A DNA stretch of 64,000 nucleotides from Echinicola arenosa (GCF_014841125.1 NZ_JACYTQ010000007.1:124001-188000); one strand, 5' to 3'; shown: positions 25,379 to 35,245, numbered from the stretch's first letter. Notes: generated by a model not told the origin, from the sequence alone. Program-made: numbers and translations.

Positions 25379-27109
25379 TTAACCTTTAGAAAGTTCCATA
25401 TTTACAGGTTTACCTTTAATGGTATTGCTTTTCATCACGCTGATTACATGAGCAGCATCTTTAGAAGGAACATCTACAAATGAGAAGTTATCAAAGATAT
25501 CGATACCACCAATTTGACGGCCTGGAATTCCAGTTTCTCCAGCAATAGCTCCTACAATATCATTTGGTCTGATTCTGTCTTTTTTACCAAGGTTCAAGAA
25601 AAGTCTAGACATATTGGCATCTCTGCTTCCTTTTTCTCTAGAGCCTTTTCTTCCGCCTCTTTCGCCGCCACGCTCGAATCTGTCTCTACCACCTTTTCTA
25701 CCACCTTTGTCAAAGCGCTCTCTGCCTCTTCCGCCTCGCTCACCTCTTTCGCCTCTTTCTCTACCGCTACCTAGGTTCAAGTCAAAATTCATATCCGATA
25801 GCTCTTCAATAGAGTTACCCATTTGAAGTTTTACTAAACCCAAAGCGATTTGATCCATGCTCAAACCTTCAGCCAATAATTGACCTAATGCTGATTCAAA
25901 CAATTGGTTATCTTCTTCTTTGGAAATTGAAGTATTAACATCTTTTACCAATTGATCCTTTTTCTGATCGATCATTTCCGATACAGAAGGAGGAGTCATT
26001 TTGGTTAAGCTGGTTTTGATATATCTTTCAAGGTCTTTTAACCTGAAAATGTCTTTTCTACCAGTTATAAAAGAGATGGCCATTCCAGAACGTCCAGCTC
26101 TACCTGTCCTACCGATTCTGTGTACATAGTATTCTTCGTCCAATGGTAGGTCATAGTTGAACACAACCTCAACATTGTCCACATCAATACCTCTAGCAGC
26201 CACGTCTGTAGCTACCAATACAGAACAATGCCCTTTTCTGAACTTGTTCATTACTTTGTCTCTTTGCGCTTGAGAAAGGTCTCCATGCAAAGCTTCTGCA
26301 GTAATGCCTCTAGCTATCAAACCTTCAGTAACTTCGTCTGTTACTCTTTTGGTGTTACAAAAGACCACTCCTAAGTTAAACTGATGAACATTGATCAATC
26401 GGGTGATCAATTCCATTTTAAGGCTTGGCTTTACCTCGTAATATACTTGAGAGATATTCTCAACAGTAAGTTCCTTTTTTACAATCTTAACGATTTCAGG
26501 ATTAGACTGATACATTTTAGTCAGATCCATAATCGGCTTGGCCATCGTAGCTGAGAAAAAGATGGTTTGTCTGTCTTCAGGCATTTGATTCAATACCGTT
26601 TCGATATCTTCTCTAAAGCCCATGTCAAGCATCTCATCAGCCTCATCCAAAACAATGGTTTTAACTGTTTCCAGTTTAATGTTTCCACGTTTCATATGGT
26701 CCATAACACGGCCAGGAGTTCCGACGATGATTTGTACACCTTTCTTTAGGGTCCTGATCTGACGGTCGATAGATTCACCACCGTAAATGGCAGTACTATA
26801 GACACCTTTTTTGTGCTTGGCCAATTTGGTGATTTCTCCTTCAACCTGAACAGCAAGTTCTCTGGTTGGACAAAGAATCAAAGCTTGTGGCTTGTTACTT
26901 GTAGGGTCTACCATATCTACAATTGGAATACCAAAAGAAGCGGTTTTACCTGTTCCAGTTTGTGCCTGACCGATTACATCGCGGCCATCAAGCATTAAAG
27001 GAATAGATTGAGATTGAATTGGGGAAGGTTGGGTATAACCCATATCTTCCACTGCCTGAAGAATTTCTGCCGAAATACCCAGGTCCGAAAATAATGTTTC
27101 GTTTTCCAT
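25379..27109 (-). CDS. deaD: DEAD-box ATP-dependent RNA helicase, DeaD/CsdA type
   Basis: The 576-residue protein unwinds RNA in ribosome assembly or mRNA decay. It has a Q motif (PSPIQSQSIP), Walker A AQTGTGKT (49-56), DEAD (155-158), SAT (186-188) and HRIGRTGR. A spacer and an Arg/Gly-rich tract with repeated RGGRG/RGERG units (about 455-500) follow. A C-terminal DbpA-like RNA-binding domain (about 503-573) ends the protein. The domain order is that of CsdA/DeaD. The mRNA leader carries a stem that would cover the ribosome site (see 27115-27175), and a promoter lies at 27214-27245. Confidence 0.95.
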   Translation of the reverse strand: MENETLFSDLGISAEILQAVEDMGYTQPSPIQSQSIPLMLDGRDVIGQAQTGTGKTASFGIPIVDMVDPTSNKPQALILCPTRELAVQVEGEITKLAKHKKGVYSTAIYGGESIDRQIRTLKKGVQIIVGTPGRVMDHMKRGNIKLETVKTIVLDEADEMLDMGFREDIETVLNQMPEDRQTIFFSATMAKPIMDLTKMYQSNPEIVKIVKKELTVENISQVYYEVKPSLKMELITRLINVHQFNLGVVFCNTKRVTDEVTEGLIARGITAEALHGDLSQAQRDKVMNKFRKGHCSVLVATDVAARGIDVDNVEVVFNYDLPLDEEYYVHRIGRTGRAGRSGMAISFITGRKDIFRLKDLERYIKTSLTKMTPPSVSEMIDQKKDQLVKDVNTSISKEEDNQLFESALGQLLAEGLSMDQIALGLVKLQMGNSIEELSDMNFDLNLGSGRERGERGERGGRGRERFDKGGRKGGRDRFERGGERGGRKGSREKGSRDANMSRLFLNLGKKDRIRPNDIVGAIAGETGIPGRQIGGIDIFDNFSFVDVPSKDAAHVISVMKSNTIKGKPVNMELSKG

Positions 27110-27114
27110 GAAAT

Positions 27115-27175
27115 TTTCCTTACTCCTGTGCCCTGATTTCCTTTAATACATCCCAAAAGCGACCGAGTAAGGAAA
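27115..27175 (-). promoter_or_regulatory. Leader hairpin covering the deaD ribosome-binding site
   Basis: On the minus strand TTTCCTTACTC (27175-27165) is perfectly complementary to GAGTAAGGAAA (27125-27115). The latter contains the Shine-Dalgarno-like AAGGAAA and ends five bases before the ATG. The loop is 39 nt. Formation of the stem would hide the ribosome site. A helicase that melts its own leader, or temperature, could open it. Confidence 0.6.
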
Positions 27176-27213
27176 CTCACGACTCAGAAAAGTTCTGATA
27201 AATAATTGAGCTG

Positions 27214-27245
27214 CAAAGGTATGAATAAATATTTGATCTGACAAG
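27214..27245 (-). promoter_or_regulatory. Bacteroidota promoter of deaD
   Basis: CTTG, a 20-bp spacer and TACCTTTG followed by CA match TTTG-N19/20-TAnnTTTG with one mismatch. The predicted leader is about 100 nt. Confidence 0.55.
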
Positions 27246-27367
27246 TGTGGTGGTGATATTTGAAAAATAATTTCCATTAAAATATTGAATAAGTAAAAAA
27301 TAATTTGGTTGAAACTGGCTAATGGCCTCTTTGACGGGGATTTATGGTGATAGGGTGAAAAATAAAA

Positions 27368-27395
27368 AAAAGCGGAAATTTGAATTTCCGCTTTT
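27368..27395 (-). terminator. Terminator of gltA
   Basis: AAAAGCGGAAATT (27368-27380) and AATTTCCGCTTTT (27383-27395) form a 13-bp stem with a 2-nt centre, followed on the minus strand by a further T run. It begins 24 bp after the citrate synthase stop. Confidence 0.9.
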
Positions 27396-27418
27396 AGTAT
27401 TGATCTTTTAAAGACGAT

Positions 27419-28705
27419 TTATCGATCGTTCATGGAAGTGTAAGATCTTTCATTCGCACCAGTATAGACTTGTCTTGGTCTACCTATTGGCTCATTATTT
27501 TCTCTCATTTCTTTCCATTGTGCTATCCAACCTGGAAGCCTACCTAAAGCAAACATTACCGTGAACATATCCGTAGGGATGCCCAATGCTCTGTAAATAA
27601 TACCAGAGTAGAAATCCACATTTGGATATAGTTTTCTGTCCACAAAGTATTGGTCATTCAAAGCTGCTTCTTCCAATTCCTTGGCGATGTCTAAAACAGG
27701 ATCGTTTACACCCAGTTTGTTTAACACATCATCTGCAGCTTTTTTGATGATTTTTGCTCTAGGGTCAAAGTTTTTGTAAACCCTATGTCCAAAGCCCATT
27801 AGTCTAAATGGATCATTTTTGTCCTTGGCTTTGTCAAGGTATCTCTTTGTGTCACCACCGTCAGCCTTAATAGCTTCAAGCATTTCAATCACTGATTGGT
27901 TAGCACCACCGTGAAGAGGTCCCCAAAGTGCGTTGATTCCTGCTGAAATAGAGGCATAGATACTAGCTTGAGAAGAGCCTACTATTCTTACGGTAGAAGT
28001 AGAGCAGTTTTGCTCATGGTCTGCGTGAAGAATTAGTAATTGATCTAATGCTTTTGCAATAACAGGGTCTACCTCATACTGCTCCGAAGGTAGCGCAAAC
28101 ATCATGTGCAAGAAATTAGAGCAGTAATCCAGTTTATTATCAGGGTAGTTAACTGGATGGCCCATCTTGTTTTTATAAGCCCAAGCAGCGAAAGTTGGCA
28201 TTTTGGCCATTAATCTTACGATGCTCATTTTGATTTCCTCTTCAGTTCTGTTTGGATCCAAAGAAGTAGGGTAGAAAGCAGTTAAAGAACAAATAAGAGA
28301 GGAAAGAACCCCCATTGGGTGAGCCACAGAAGGGAAGCCATCAAGCATCTTTTTGATGTCTTCGTGTACCAGTGTATGGTAAGTGATTTCTTGCTTAAAT
28401 TGATCGTATTGCTCTTGAGTTGGAAGTTCACCATAAATCAAAAGATATGAAACTTCTAAAAAGTTGGATTTGGCGGCCAGATCTTCGATATTATAACCTC
28501 TGTACCTTAAGATGCCTTTTTCACCATCCAAGAAGGTGATAGCACTTTTGGTAGAACCTGTGTTTTTGAAACCAGGGTCTAATGTAATTAATCCAGACTG
28601 ACCTCTTAGTTTGGCAATTTCTATTGCCTTTTCATTTTCAGTACCTTCTGTTACTGGTAATTCATATTCTTTACCATCGAAGGATAACTTAGCTATTTCA
28701 GACAT
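27419..28705 (-). CDS. gltA: Citrate synthase
   Basis: It condenses oxaloacetate and acetyl-CoA at the entry of the TCA cycle. At 428 residues it is the length of the hexameric Gram-negative type. Catalytic motifs are visible: ALDQLLILHADHEQNCSTST, WGPLHGGANQ with the active-site His, MGFGHRVYKNFDPRA, and DFYSGIIYRALGIP with the active-site Asp. It is transcribed alone, with a terminator behind. The 312 bp upstream carries only weak -7-like matches such as TAAATTTG (28892-28885). Confidence 0.97.
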   Translation of the reverse strand: MSEIAKLSFDGKEYELPVTEGTENEKAIEIAKLRGQSGLITLDPGFKNTGSTKSAITFLDGEKGILRYRGYNIEDLAAKSNFLEVSYLLIYGELPTQEQYDQFKQEITYHTLVHEDIKKMLDGFPSVAHPMGVLSSLICSLTAFYPTSLDPNRTEEEIKMSIVRLMAKMPTFAAWAYKNKMGHPVNYPDNKLDYCSNFLHMMFALPSEQYEVDPVIAKALDQLLILHADHEQNCSTSTVRIVGSSQASIYASISAGINALWGPLHGGANQSVIEMLEAIKADGGDTKRYLDKAKDKNDPFRLMGFGHRVYKNFDPRAKIIKKAADDVLNKLGVNDPVLDIAKELEEAALNDQYFVDRKLYPNVDFYSGIIYRALGIPTDMFTVMFALGRLPGWIAQWKEMRENNEPIGRPRQVYTGANERSYTSMNDR

Positions 28706-28988
28706 AAGTTTTTTATTTATCTATTTATGGTTTTGTTCTATTGCAAAATCGCTTTTGGCGGCCTTAAGTTAATAAAAAGACACCTTATAATCACAATGAA
28801 CGGCATGATTTGAACTATTTAGAATAAGTATTATTACTTAATTTATTTTAGGATGATTTTATTGCACTGAATTTGCGCAATTATCAAATTTATCTTTCTG
28901 TTTAGCTCAAATCTTATGGTACTGAAACCATTCATTGCAAAATAAAATCCCGTGTTTAGGGAGTGATAATTTTTAAAGGTGGAAACAA

Positions 28989-29014
28989 AAAATAGCCCTT
29001 AGGAGGGCTATTTT
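28989..29014 (-). terminator. Terminator at the end of the suf-bacilliredoxin operon
   Basis: AAAATAGCCCT (28989-28999) and AGGGCTATTTT (29004-29014) form an 11-bp stem with a 4-nt loop. It is followed on the minus strand by TTGTTTCC and lies 4 bp past the bacilliredoxin stop. The remaining sequence to the gltA start (28706-28988) holds no gene that I can see. Confidence 0.8.
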
Positions 29015-29017
29015 AAA

Positions 29018-29437
29018 CTATTTGCAAAAGTGCTCGAAAACTTCTACCAAATGTTCACCGATCATTTGGGCATTTCTTCCTTCAATATGGTGTCTTTCAA
29101 TAAAATGTACCAATTCACCATCCTTAAACAGCGCCATGGCTGGAGAAGAAGGAGGGTAAGGAAGGCAGTGTTCTCTAACTTTGTTGACCGCTTCTGTGTC
29201 GTTTCCTGCAAAGACTGTGGCCATGGTCGTTGGACGGGCATCAGTTTTGTCCATGGCATATTTGACACCAGGTCTAGCCGCACCCGCAGCACAGCCACAT
29301 ACAGAGTTAACCACGATGAATGTGGTTCCTTTATGGTCTTTAAGATGATTGTCTACATCATCTGCTGTTTTGAATTCTTGAAAACCAACCTCGGTCAATT
29401 CAGCACGCATTGGTGCAACTAATTCTTCAGGATACAT
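29018..29437 (-). CDS. Bacilliredoxin, BrxA/BrxB (YphP/YqiW) family
   Basis: The 139-residue thioredoxin-fold protein has the family motif CGC (Cys47 and Cys49) in VNSVCGCAAGAARPG, plus the typical PPSSPAMALFKDGELV segment. In Bacillus such proteins remove bacillithiol from protein thiols. In Bacteroidota they probably debrominate or reduce mixed disulfides with the local low-molecular-weight thiol. Lying 26 bp after the DUF59 gene, it looks like the last gene of the suf operon, which fits a role in thiol and iron-sulfur redox care. Confidence 0.92.
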   Translation of the reverse strand: MYPEELVAPMRAELTEVGFQEFKTADDVDNHLKDHKGTTFIVVNSVCGCAAGAARPGVKYAMDKTDARPTTMATVFAGNDTEAVNKVREHCLPYPPSSPAMALFKDGELVHFIERHHIEGRNAQMIGEHLVEVFEHFCK

Positions 29438-29463
29438 ATATTTTCTATTTAAGTATTATACAA

Positions 29464-29805
29464 TTACATAAATCCAAGTTCCAACTTAGCTGCTTCGGAC
29501 ATCATGTCCTGTGAGTAAGGAGGATCAAAAGTCAGCTCAACTTCCACATCGTTTACACCTTGTATTTGTTGAATTCTGTCTTTCACCTCAGAGGGAATAG
29601 ATTCTGCGGAAGGACAGTTGGGTGAAGTCAGGGTCATCAGTACATAAACATTGTTCACCGGATAGACACTGATTTCATAGATCAAGCCTAGTTCATAAAC
29701 ATCGATAGGAATTTCAGGATCATAAACCAACTTGATGGCCTGAACCACTTTGTCCCTTAGATCGGGAACATTGACACCTGCTTTTTCTTTAGTTTCTTCA
29801 GCCAT
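29464..29805 (-). CDS. DUF59/MIP18-type iron-sulfur assembly factor (SufT-like)
   Basis: The 113-residue cytoplasmic protein has the MIP18 pattern: KLVYDPEIPIDVYELGLIYE near the start, LTLTSPNCPSAESIP with the reactive Cys, and ELTFDPPYSQDMMSE. Family members help in Fe-S cluster maturation. It lies 5 bp after sufE on the same strand. Confidence 0.92.
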   Translation of the reverse strand: MAEETKEKAGVNVPDLRDKVVQAIKLVYDPEIPIDVYELGLIYEISVYPVNNVYVLMTLTSPNCPSAESIPSEVKDRIQQIQGVNDVEVELTFDPPYSQDMMSEAAKLELGFM

Positions 29806-29810
29806 AAAAT

Positions 29811-30242
29811 CTATACGTTTAATTTTGATTGATAGGCTATTGCATACAGCTTCATCTGCTTGATCATGGCAGCTAAACCATTGGATCTTTGGGAGCCGAT
29901 GATATTGCCCATTCCAATTTTCTCAATGAAATAAAGCTCGGCATCAATGATTTCTTTAGGGCTTCTAAAGGAAAGCACTCGAATCAAAAGACTGATCAAG
30001 CCTTTGGTAATGTCCGTGTTAGAATCAGCCTTAAAGACGACTTTTCCGTCCTTTTCTTCAGTAGTAAGCCATACTTTTGACTGACATCCTTTGATCAAAT
30101 TTTCATCCAACCTCGCCTCTTCAGGATAATCGGCTAGTTTGTTGCCCAATTCCATAATATAAAATATGGTGGATTCCCGGTCTCCTTCCAGAATGGAAAA
30201 TTCGTCTATGATTTCTTCTTGAACTTGCTTTATATCAGTCAT
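29811..30242 (-). CDS. sufE: SufE sulfur acceptor
   Basis: The 143-residue protein takes persulfide sulfur from SufS and hands it to SufB. The acceptor Cys lies in LIKGCQSKVWL, with the conserved SNTDITKGLISLLIRVLS following. It overlaps sufS by 4 bp, the usual coupling for these two. Confidence 0.94.
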   Translation of the reverse strand: MTDIKQVQEEIIDEFSILEGDRESTIFYIMELGNKLADYPEEARLDENLIKGCQSKVWLTTEEKDGKVVFKADSNTDITKGLISLLIRVLSFRSPKEIIDAELYFIEKIGMGNIIGSQRSNGLAAMIKQMKLYAIAYQSKLNV

Positions 30243-31462
30243 TTATTCTTTAATTTGGCTATCTTGCTGACACTCTCAATAAGCCTTTCTATTTCTTCTT
30301 TGGTGTTATAAACAGAAAATGATGCTCGAACAGTTCCCTCAATTTCAAAGCGATTCATCAATGGTTGGGTACAATGATGTCCTGTCCTTACCGCAATGCC
30401 CGAAGCATCTAGCATCATGCCCACATCAAAGGGGTGCATATACTCGATAAGAAAGGATAGCACACTGACTTTCTTGCTGGCCGTCCCAACAGGTATAAAG
30501 CCTTTTATTAGAGAAAGTTGCTCAGTTGCATAATTAAGCAGACTTTCTTCATGGTTTCTGATATTTGCTTTTCCTAATTTATTTACAAATTCTATGGCCT
30601 TTTGGAAGGCAATTACATCTGCAATATTAGGAGTGCCTGCCTCAAACTTAAAAGGGATTTCATTATAAGTGGTTTTTTCAAAGGTAACTTCTTTGATCAT
30701 CTCACCACCGCCCTGATATGGAGGCATGGACTCTAAAACTTCTCTCTTGCCATATAAAACTCCAAGACCTGTAGGCCCATATATTTTATGTGCTGACATC
30801 ACAAAGAAGTCACAGTTTAAGGCTTGGACATCAATATCCAAATGGGCTGAAGATTGAGCGCCATCAATTAAAACCTTTGCTCCTACAGCATGGGATTTAC
30901 TAATGATTTCCTCAATAGGGTTAATGGTTCCTAAAGCATTTGAAGCATGCACTACAGAAACTAATTTGGTTTTATTGGTCAGTAGTTTATCAAACTCATC
31001 TAGAAGTAATTCCCCTTTTTCATTGATAGGAATTACCTTTAGGATGGCCCCTTTTTCTTCACAGAGCATTTGCCAAGGAACAATATTGGAATGGTGTTCT
31101 AGAGTTGAAATGATAATCTCATCACCTTCCGTGAAGAATTTCCGCCCAAATGTAGAGGCCACAAGGTTGATACCCTCAGTAGTCCCTTTGGTGAAAATGA
31201 TCTCTTCTTCCTCAGCTGCATTTAAAAAGTCTTTGACAAGACTTCTTGTTCTCTCATAAGCCCTGGTTGCCCTGTCGGCTAGGGTGTGAGCGCCTCTATG
31301 AATGTTTGAATTGTCGTGGGTGTAATAATCAGACAATGCCTCCAGTACCTCTTTTGGTTTTTGGGTAGTGGCAGCATTGTCCATATAAATTAAGGGCTTT
31401 CCGTTGACTTCTTGGTCTAGTACAGGAAATTGCTCCCGGATATTTTGGATGTTCAACGTCAT
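30239..31462 (-). CDS. sufS: Cysteine desulfurase SufS
   Basis: This PLP enzyme (group II, 407 residues) releases sulfur from cysteine as a persulfide. The PLP lysine lies in MSAHKIYGPTG and the persulfide Cys364 in RTGHHCTQPL. It begins with QFPVLDQEVNGKPLIYMDNA, typical of SufS. It follows sufD by 10 bp. Confidence 0.97.
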   Translation of the reverse strand: MTLNIQNIREQFPVLDQEVNGKPLIYMDNAATTQKPKEVLEALSDYYTHDNSNIHRGAHTLADRATRAYERTRSLVKDFLNAAEEEEIIFTKGTTEGINLVASTFGRKFFTEGDEIIISTLEHHSNIVPWQMLCEEKGAILKVIPINEKGELLLDEFDKLLTNKTKLVSVVHASNALGTINPIEEIISKSHAVGAKVLIDGAQSSAHLDIDVQALNCDFFVMSAHKIYGPTGLGVLYGKREVLESMPPYQGGGEMIKEVTFEKTTYNEIPFKFEAGTPNIADVIAFQKAIEFVNKLGKANIRNHEESLLNYATEQLSLIKGFIPVGTASKKVSVLSFLIEYMHPFDVGMMLDASGIAVRTGHHCTQPLMNRFEIEGTVRASFSVYNTKEEIERLIESVSKIAKLKNK

Positions 31463-31472
31463 GAAAGGTGTT

Positions 31473-32762
31473 TTATAGTTTCCCTAATCTTTCCTGAACG
31501 AGTGTTATGCAATATTCTTTGAAAGCATCTATTTTAATATGATCCATGATTTCACCAGCAAAAGCATAAAGCAATAAACCCTTGGCCTGATCTTTACCAA
31601 TTCCTCTGGCTTGCAGGTAGAAAAGGGCTTCCTCATCTAACTGTCCGGTAGTACAGCCATGAGAGCACTTTACATCATCCGCCCAAATCTCCAATTGTGG
31701 TTTAGTATTGATGATGGCATCATCAGAAAGCAAGATGTTGTTGTTTTGCTGGAAAGCGTTGGTCTTTTGAGCATCTTGTCTTACAAAGATTTTTCCGTTG
31801 AAAACTCCTCTCGATTTTTCAGCTAGGATACCTTTGTAAAGCTCATTGGAATCTGCATGCGGCATGGTGTGGTCCACATTGGTGTGGTTGTCCACATGGG
31901 TTTTGCCATCCAATAAATAAAGACCGTACATGTTTCCTTCGCAACCACTGTCAAGAAGGTTCAAGCTCAGGTTGTTTCTGATCATGTCACCTTTCAATGA
32001 AAGCGTTACAGAGGTGAAAGTAGCATCTCTGTGAACGTCAGATACAAAGTTGTTTGCTTCAATAGCAGTTGTGCTTTCATTCTGAATTTTATAATAATTC
32101 AGATGAGCATTTTCTCCTACTTTTACCTCGGTTACACCGTTTAGAAAGTATGCTTCGTCATTTAAGCTGATTACTTTTTCAATAAAGGTGGCTTCGGCAT
32201 TTGATTCACCTTGAACATATATTCTCGGAGAAATTACTTGGCCATTATTTGCTTGGTTAAAGTTGAGGATAAGTATTGGTCTTTCTACTACTTTACCTTT
32301 GGCAATATGGATGTAAATACCATCTTGAAAAAAGGCGGTATTGAGTGCAGTAAAAGGGTCTTTGCTTACCTTCGCTATAGAACCAATTTTAGTTGTTTCT
32401 TCTTCTGATAAAGATTTAAAAGATTTAACACTGTAATTTTTCTCAGTGTAAGAAGAAAGTTCCTTATCGAAGTTTCCGTTATTGAAAACTAAGTAATCTA
32501 CTTCCAGATCAGGAATTAATTCAGATTTTACAGCTTCAGCAGAGAGGTTGATCTGGGTAGCTGAAGTTAAGTTGGTCAAGCTTTCCAGCTTTTTGCTCAG
32601 CGGAGTAAACTTATACTCTTCTGCTTTTGCAGCAGGAAGTCCCTCTTTTTGCAAGAATTCAACTGCTTGTTGCTTTATTTCTGAGAAATTTTCAGAAGTA
32701 GCTTTGGCAATGATTTCCAAGAAGGAGTCCTTAATTTTATTTTTAGTAAGTGTAGTCATCAA
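31473..32762 (-). CDS. sufD: Fe-S assembly scaffold protein SufD
   Basis: The 429-residue member of the SufBD beta-helix family forms the SufBC2D scaffold. The C-terminal core contains KCSHGCTTGQLDEEALFYLQ, with the conserved His and Cys that match the SufB/SufD interface, followed by ARGIGKDQAKGLLLYAFAGE. It lies 36 bp after sufC. Confidence 0.95.
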   Translation of the reverse strand: MMTTLTKNKIKDSFLEIIAKATSENFSEIKQQAVEFLQKEGLPAAKAEEYKFTPLSKKLESLTNLTSATQINLSAEAVKSELIPDLEVDYLVFNNGNFDKELSSYTEKNYSVKSFKSLSEEETTKIGSIAKVSKDPFTALNTAFFQDGIYIHIAKGKVVERPILILNFNQANNGQVISPRIYVQGESNAEATFIEKVISLNDEAYFLNGVTEVKVGENAHLNYYKIQNESTTAIEANNFVSDVHRDATFTSVTLSLKGDMIRNNLSLNLLDSGCEGNMYGLYLLDGKTHVDNHTNVDHTMPHADSNELYKGILAEKSRGVFNGKIFVRQDAQKTNAFQQNNNILLSDDAIINTKPQLEIWADDVKCSHGCTTGQLDEEALFYLQARGIGKDQAKGLLLYAFAGEIMDHIKIDAFKEYCITLVQERLGKL

Positions 32763-32798
32763 TTAAGAAATAAGATGGTTTGACAATGGGAACGGATA

Positions 32799-33560
32799 TT
32801 AGACAGAAGCACTGTCTACATCTTCTTTGATCCAGTCATATCCTTTTTCTTCAAGCTCTAGAGCCAGCTCTTTAGAACCAGATTTTACTATTTTACCTTT
32901 GTAAAGTACGTGCACATAATCAGGTACAATATAGTCTAACAGACGTTGGTAGTGAGTTACCACAATGGTGGCATTATCAGGAGACTTCAATTGATTTACG
33001 CCGTTGGAAACGATTCTTAAGGCATCAATATCCAATCCGGAATCCGTTTCATCAAGAATGGATAGGCTTGGCTCAAGCATGGCCATTTGGAAAATCTCAT
33101 TTCTCTTCTTCTCCCCGCCAGAGAAACCTTCGTTCAACGCTCTGCTCATTAGTTTTTGGTCGATTTCAACCAATTTCATTTTTTCCTTCATCAAAGAAAG
33201 AAACTTTACTGCATCCAATGCTTCTTGTCCTCTGTATTCCCTTACTTGGTTTACAGCTGTTCTCAAGAAATTGGTAGTGCTTACTCCAGGGATTTCAACT
33301 GGGTACTGGAATGCCAAAAACACACCTTCTCTGGCTCTGTCTTCTGGGCTTAAGTCCAAAAGGTCCTGTCCGTTGAACAAAACTTCTCCTTCAGTCACTT
33401 CATATTCTTCTCTACCTGCCAATACAGAAGCCAAAGTTGATTTGCCAGAACCGTTAGGTCCCATGATGGCGTGCACTTCCCCGGCTTTGATTTCAAGGTT
33501 GATTCCTTTAAGAATAGGAGTTCCTTCAATAGATGCGTGTAAATTTTTTATGGATAACAT
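32799..33560 (-). CDS. sufC: Fe-S assembly ATPase SufC
   Basis: The 253-residue ABC-type ATPase powers the SufBCD scaffold. Walker A GPNGSGKST, signature FSGGEKKRNE and Walker B SLSILDETDSGLD (with Glu then Thr, as is usual for SufC) are all intact. It lies 98 bp after sufB. Confidence 0.97.
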   Translation of the reverse strand: MLSIKNLHASIEGTPILKGINLEIKAGEVHAIMGPNGSGKSTLASVLAGREEYEVTEGEVLFNGQDLLDLSPEDRAREGVFLAFQYPVEIPGVSTTNFLRTAVNQVREYRGQEALDAVKFLSLMKEKMKLVEIDQKLMSRALNEGFSGGEKKRNEIFQMAMLEPSLSILDETDSGLDIDALRIVSNGVNQLKSPDNATIVVTHYQRLLDYIVPDYVHVLYKGKIVKSGSKELALELEEKGYDWIKEDVDSASV

Positions 33561-33658
33561 GATTTGTACTATTTCTTTTCTGTTTTCGGTAATAAAGAGC
33601 TACTGGGAACCTAAAAAGATTCCTTAGCCTAATCATCATAATCGTTGATGGAGTGAGA

Positions 33659-35104
33659 CTATCCCACGCTGCCTTCTAAAGTAAGTGCCAATAGCTTTTG
33701 AGCTTCTACAGCAAATTCCATAGGGAGTTGGTTCAAAACTTCTTTGGCATATCCATTTACGATCAAAGCCACTGCATCTTCGGTGTCAATACCTCTTTGG
33801 TTACAATAGAAGATTTGGTCTTCGCCGATTTTAGAAGTTGTAGCTTCATGCTCAACTTTTGCAGATGGGTTTTGAATATCAATGTATGGGAAAGTGTGTG
33901 CACCACATCTATCTCCCATCAATAAGGAATCACATTGGGAGAAGTTTCGGGCGTTTTGAGCGCGCTTCATGACTTGAACCTGTCCTCTGTAAGAATTTTG
34001 TGATTTACCCGCGGAAATACCTTTTGAGACAATTCTGGACTTGGTGTTCTTACCAATATGAATCATTTTGGTACCAGTATCCGCTTGTTGGTAATTGTTG
34101 GTTACCGCTACAGAATAAAATTCTCCTATTGAGTTATCTCCCTTGAGGATACAGGAAGGGTATTTCCAAGTCACAGCCGAACCGGTCTCTACTTGGGTCC
34201 AAGAAATTTTTGAATTATCTCCTGCACAAATACCTCTTTTGGTAACAAAATTATAGATACCCCCTTTTCCGTTTTTATCTCCTGGGAACCAGTTTTGAAC
34301 GGTTGAGTATTTTACTTCAGCGTTTGTGGCAGCATAGATTTCTACTACCGCAGCATGCAATTGGTTTTCATCTCTTTGTGGAGCAGTACATCCTTCCAAG
34401 TAAGAAACATATGACTCATCTTCAGCAACGATCAATGTTCTCTCAAATTGACCGGTGTTGGCCGCATTGATTCGGAAGTAGGTTGAAAGCTCCATTGGGC
34501 ATCTTACTCCCTTTGGAATATAGCAGAAAGATCCGTCAGAGAAGACAGCAGAATTAAGTGCTGCATAGTAGTTGTCTGTCATAGGAACAACAGAGCCTAA
34601 ATATTTCTTTACCAATTCAGGGTGCTCCTGAACGGCCTCACTAAAGGAGCAGAAAATAATTCCTAGCTTGCTCAATGTCTCTTTGAAAGTTGTTCCTACA
34701 GAAACTGAGTCCAAAACGGCATCTACAGCAATACCTTGTAATTTCTTTTGCTCATTCAAGCTGATCCCTAATCTTTCATAAATTTGAAGCAATTCAGGAT
34801 CCACTTCGTCTAAGTTCTTAGGCTTGGACTTTTGCTTAGGAGCGGAATAATATTTAAGTTTTTGAAAATCTACTTTTGGGTAGTGAACATTTGCCCACTC
34901 AGGTTCAGTCATATTTTGCCAAGTACTGAAAGCCTTTAGCCTCCATTCCAAAAGCCATTGTGGCTCTTCCTTCTTGGCAGATATCCAACGGATAATTTCT
35001 TCATTCAAACCGGCTGGGGCCTCATCAGCTTCAAAATCTACAGACCAACCGTGTTCGTATTCTTTTGAGGTGAACTCCTCTAAAATTTGATTGTCTTTGC
35101 TCAT
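33659..35104 (-). CDS. sufB: Fe-S assembly scaffold protein SufB
   Basis: The 481-residue protein is the central scaffold on which the cluster is built. It has the SufB signatures [19 protein letters not shown], a [21 protein letters not shown] stretch and, near the end, [20 protein letters not shown]. It is the first gene of sufB-C-D-S-E-DUF59-bacilliredoxin, all read leftward. A -7 element (35141-35148) and operator-like sequences lie upstream. Confidence 0.97.
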   Translation of the reverse strand: MSKDNQILEEFTSKEYEHGWSVDFEADEAPAGLNEEIIRWISAKKEEPQWLLEWRLKAFSTWQNMTEPEWANVHYPKVDFQKLKYYSAPKQKSKPKNLDEVDPELLQIYERLGISLNEQKKLQGIAVDAVLDSVSVGTTFKETLSKLGIIFCSFSEAVQEHPELVKKYLGSVVPMTDNYYAALNSAVFSDGSFCYIPKGVRCPMELSTYFRINAANTGQFERTLIVAEDESYVSYLEGCTAPQRDENQLHAAVVEIYAATNAEVKYSTVQNWFPGDKNGKGGIYNFVTKRGICAGDNSKISWTQVETGSAVTWKYPSCILKGDNSIGEFYSVAVTNNYQQADTGTKMIHIGKNTKSRIVSKGISAGKSQNSYRGQVQVMKRAQNARNFSQCDSLLMGDRCGAHTFPYIDIQNPSAKVEHEATTSKIGEDQIFYCNQRGIDTEDAVALIVNGYAKEVLNQLPMEFAVEAQKLLALTLEGSVG

Positions 35105-35140
35105 AAACCGAGTTATTTAGACTAATTACATTTTGTAGCG

Positions 35141-35148
35141 CAAAGATA
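35141..35148 (-). promoter_or_regulatory. Bacteroidota -7 element of the suf operon
   Basis: The minus strand reads TATCTTTG, a full match to TAnnTTTG, followed by CG. It lies about 37 bp before the sufB start. The TTTAGATTAAT just upstream (35164-35154) resembles half of the palindrome at 35327. Confidence 0.5.
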
Positions 35149-35245
35149 TAACATTAATCTAAATTTTTATGTTCAGAAGGAATGAAAATTCTCTATGAAG
35201 AATAGAAAAAATCAATGAATTTGGCCAAAAAACAAAACTTTATTC

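Noticed and set aside
33004-33627. Plus-strand frame of 207 codons opposite sufC
   Set aside because: It mirrors the sufC coding sequence; Ser/Phe-rich composition is typical of antisense frames here.
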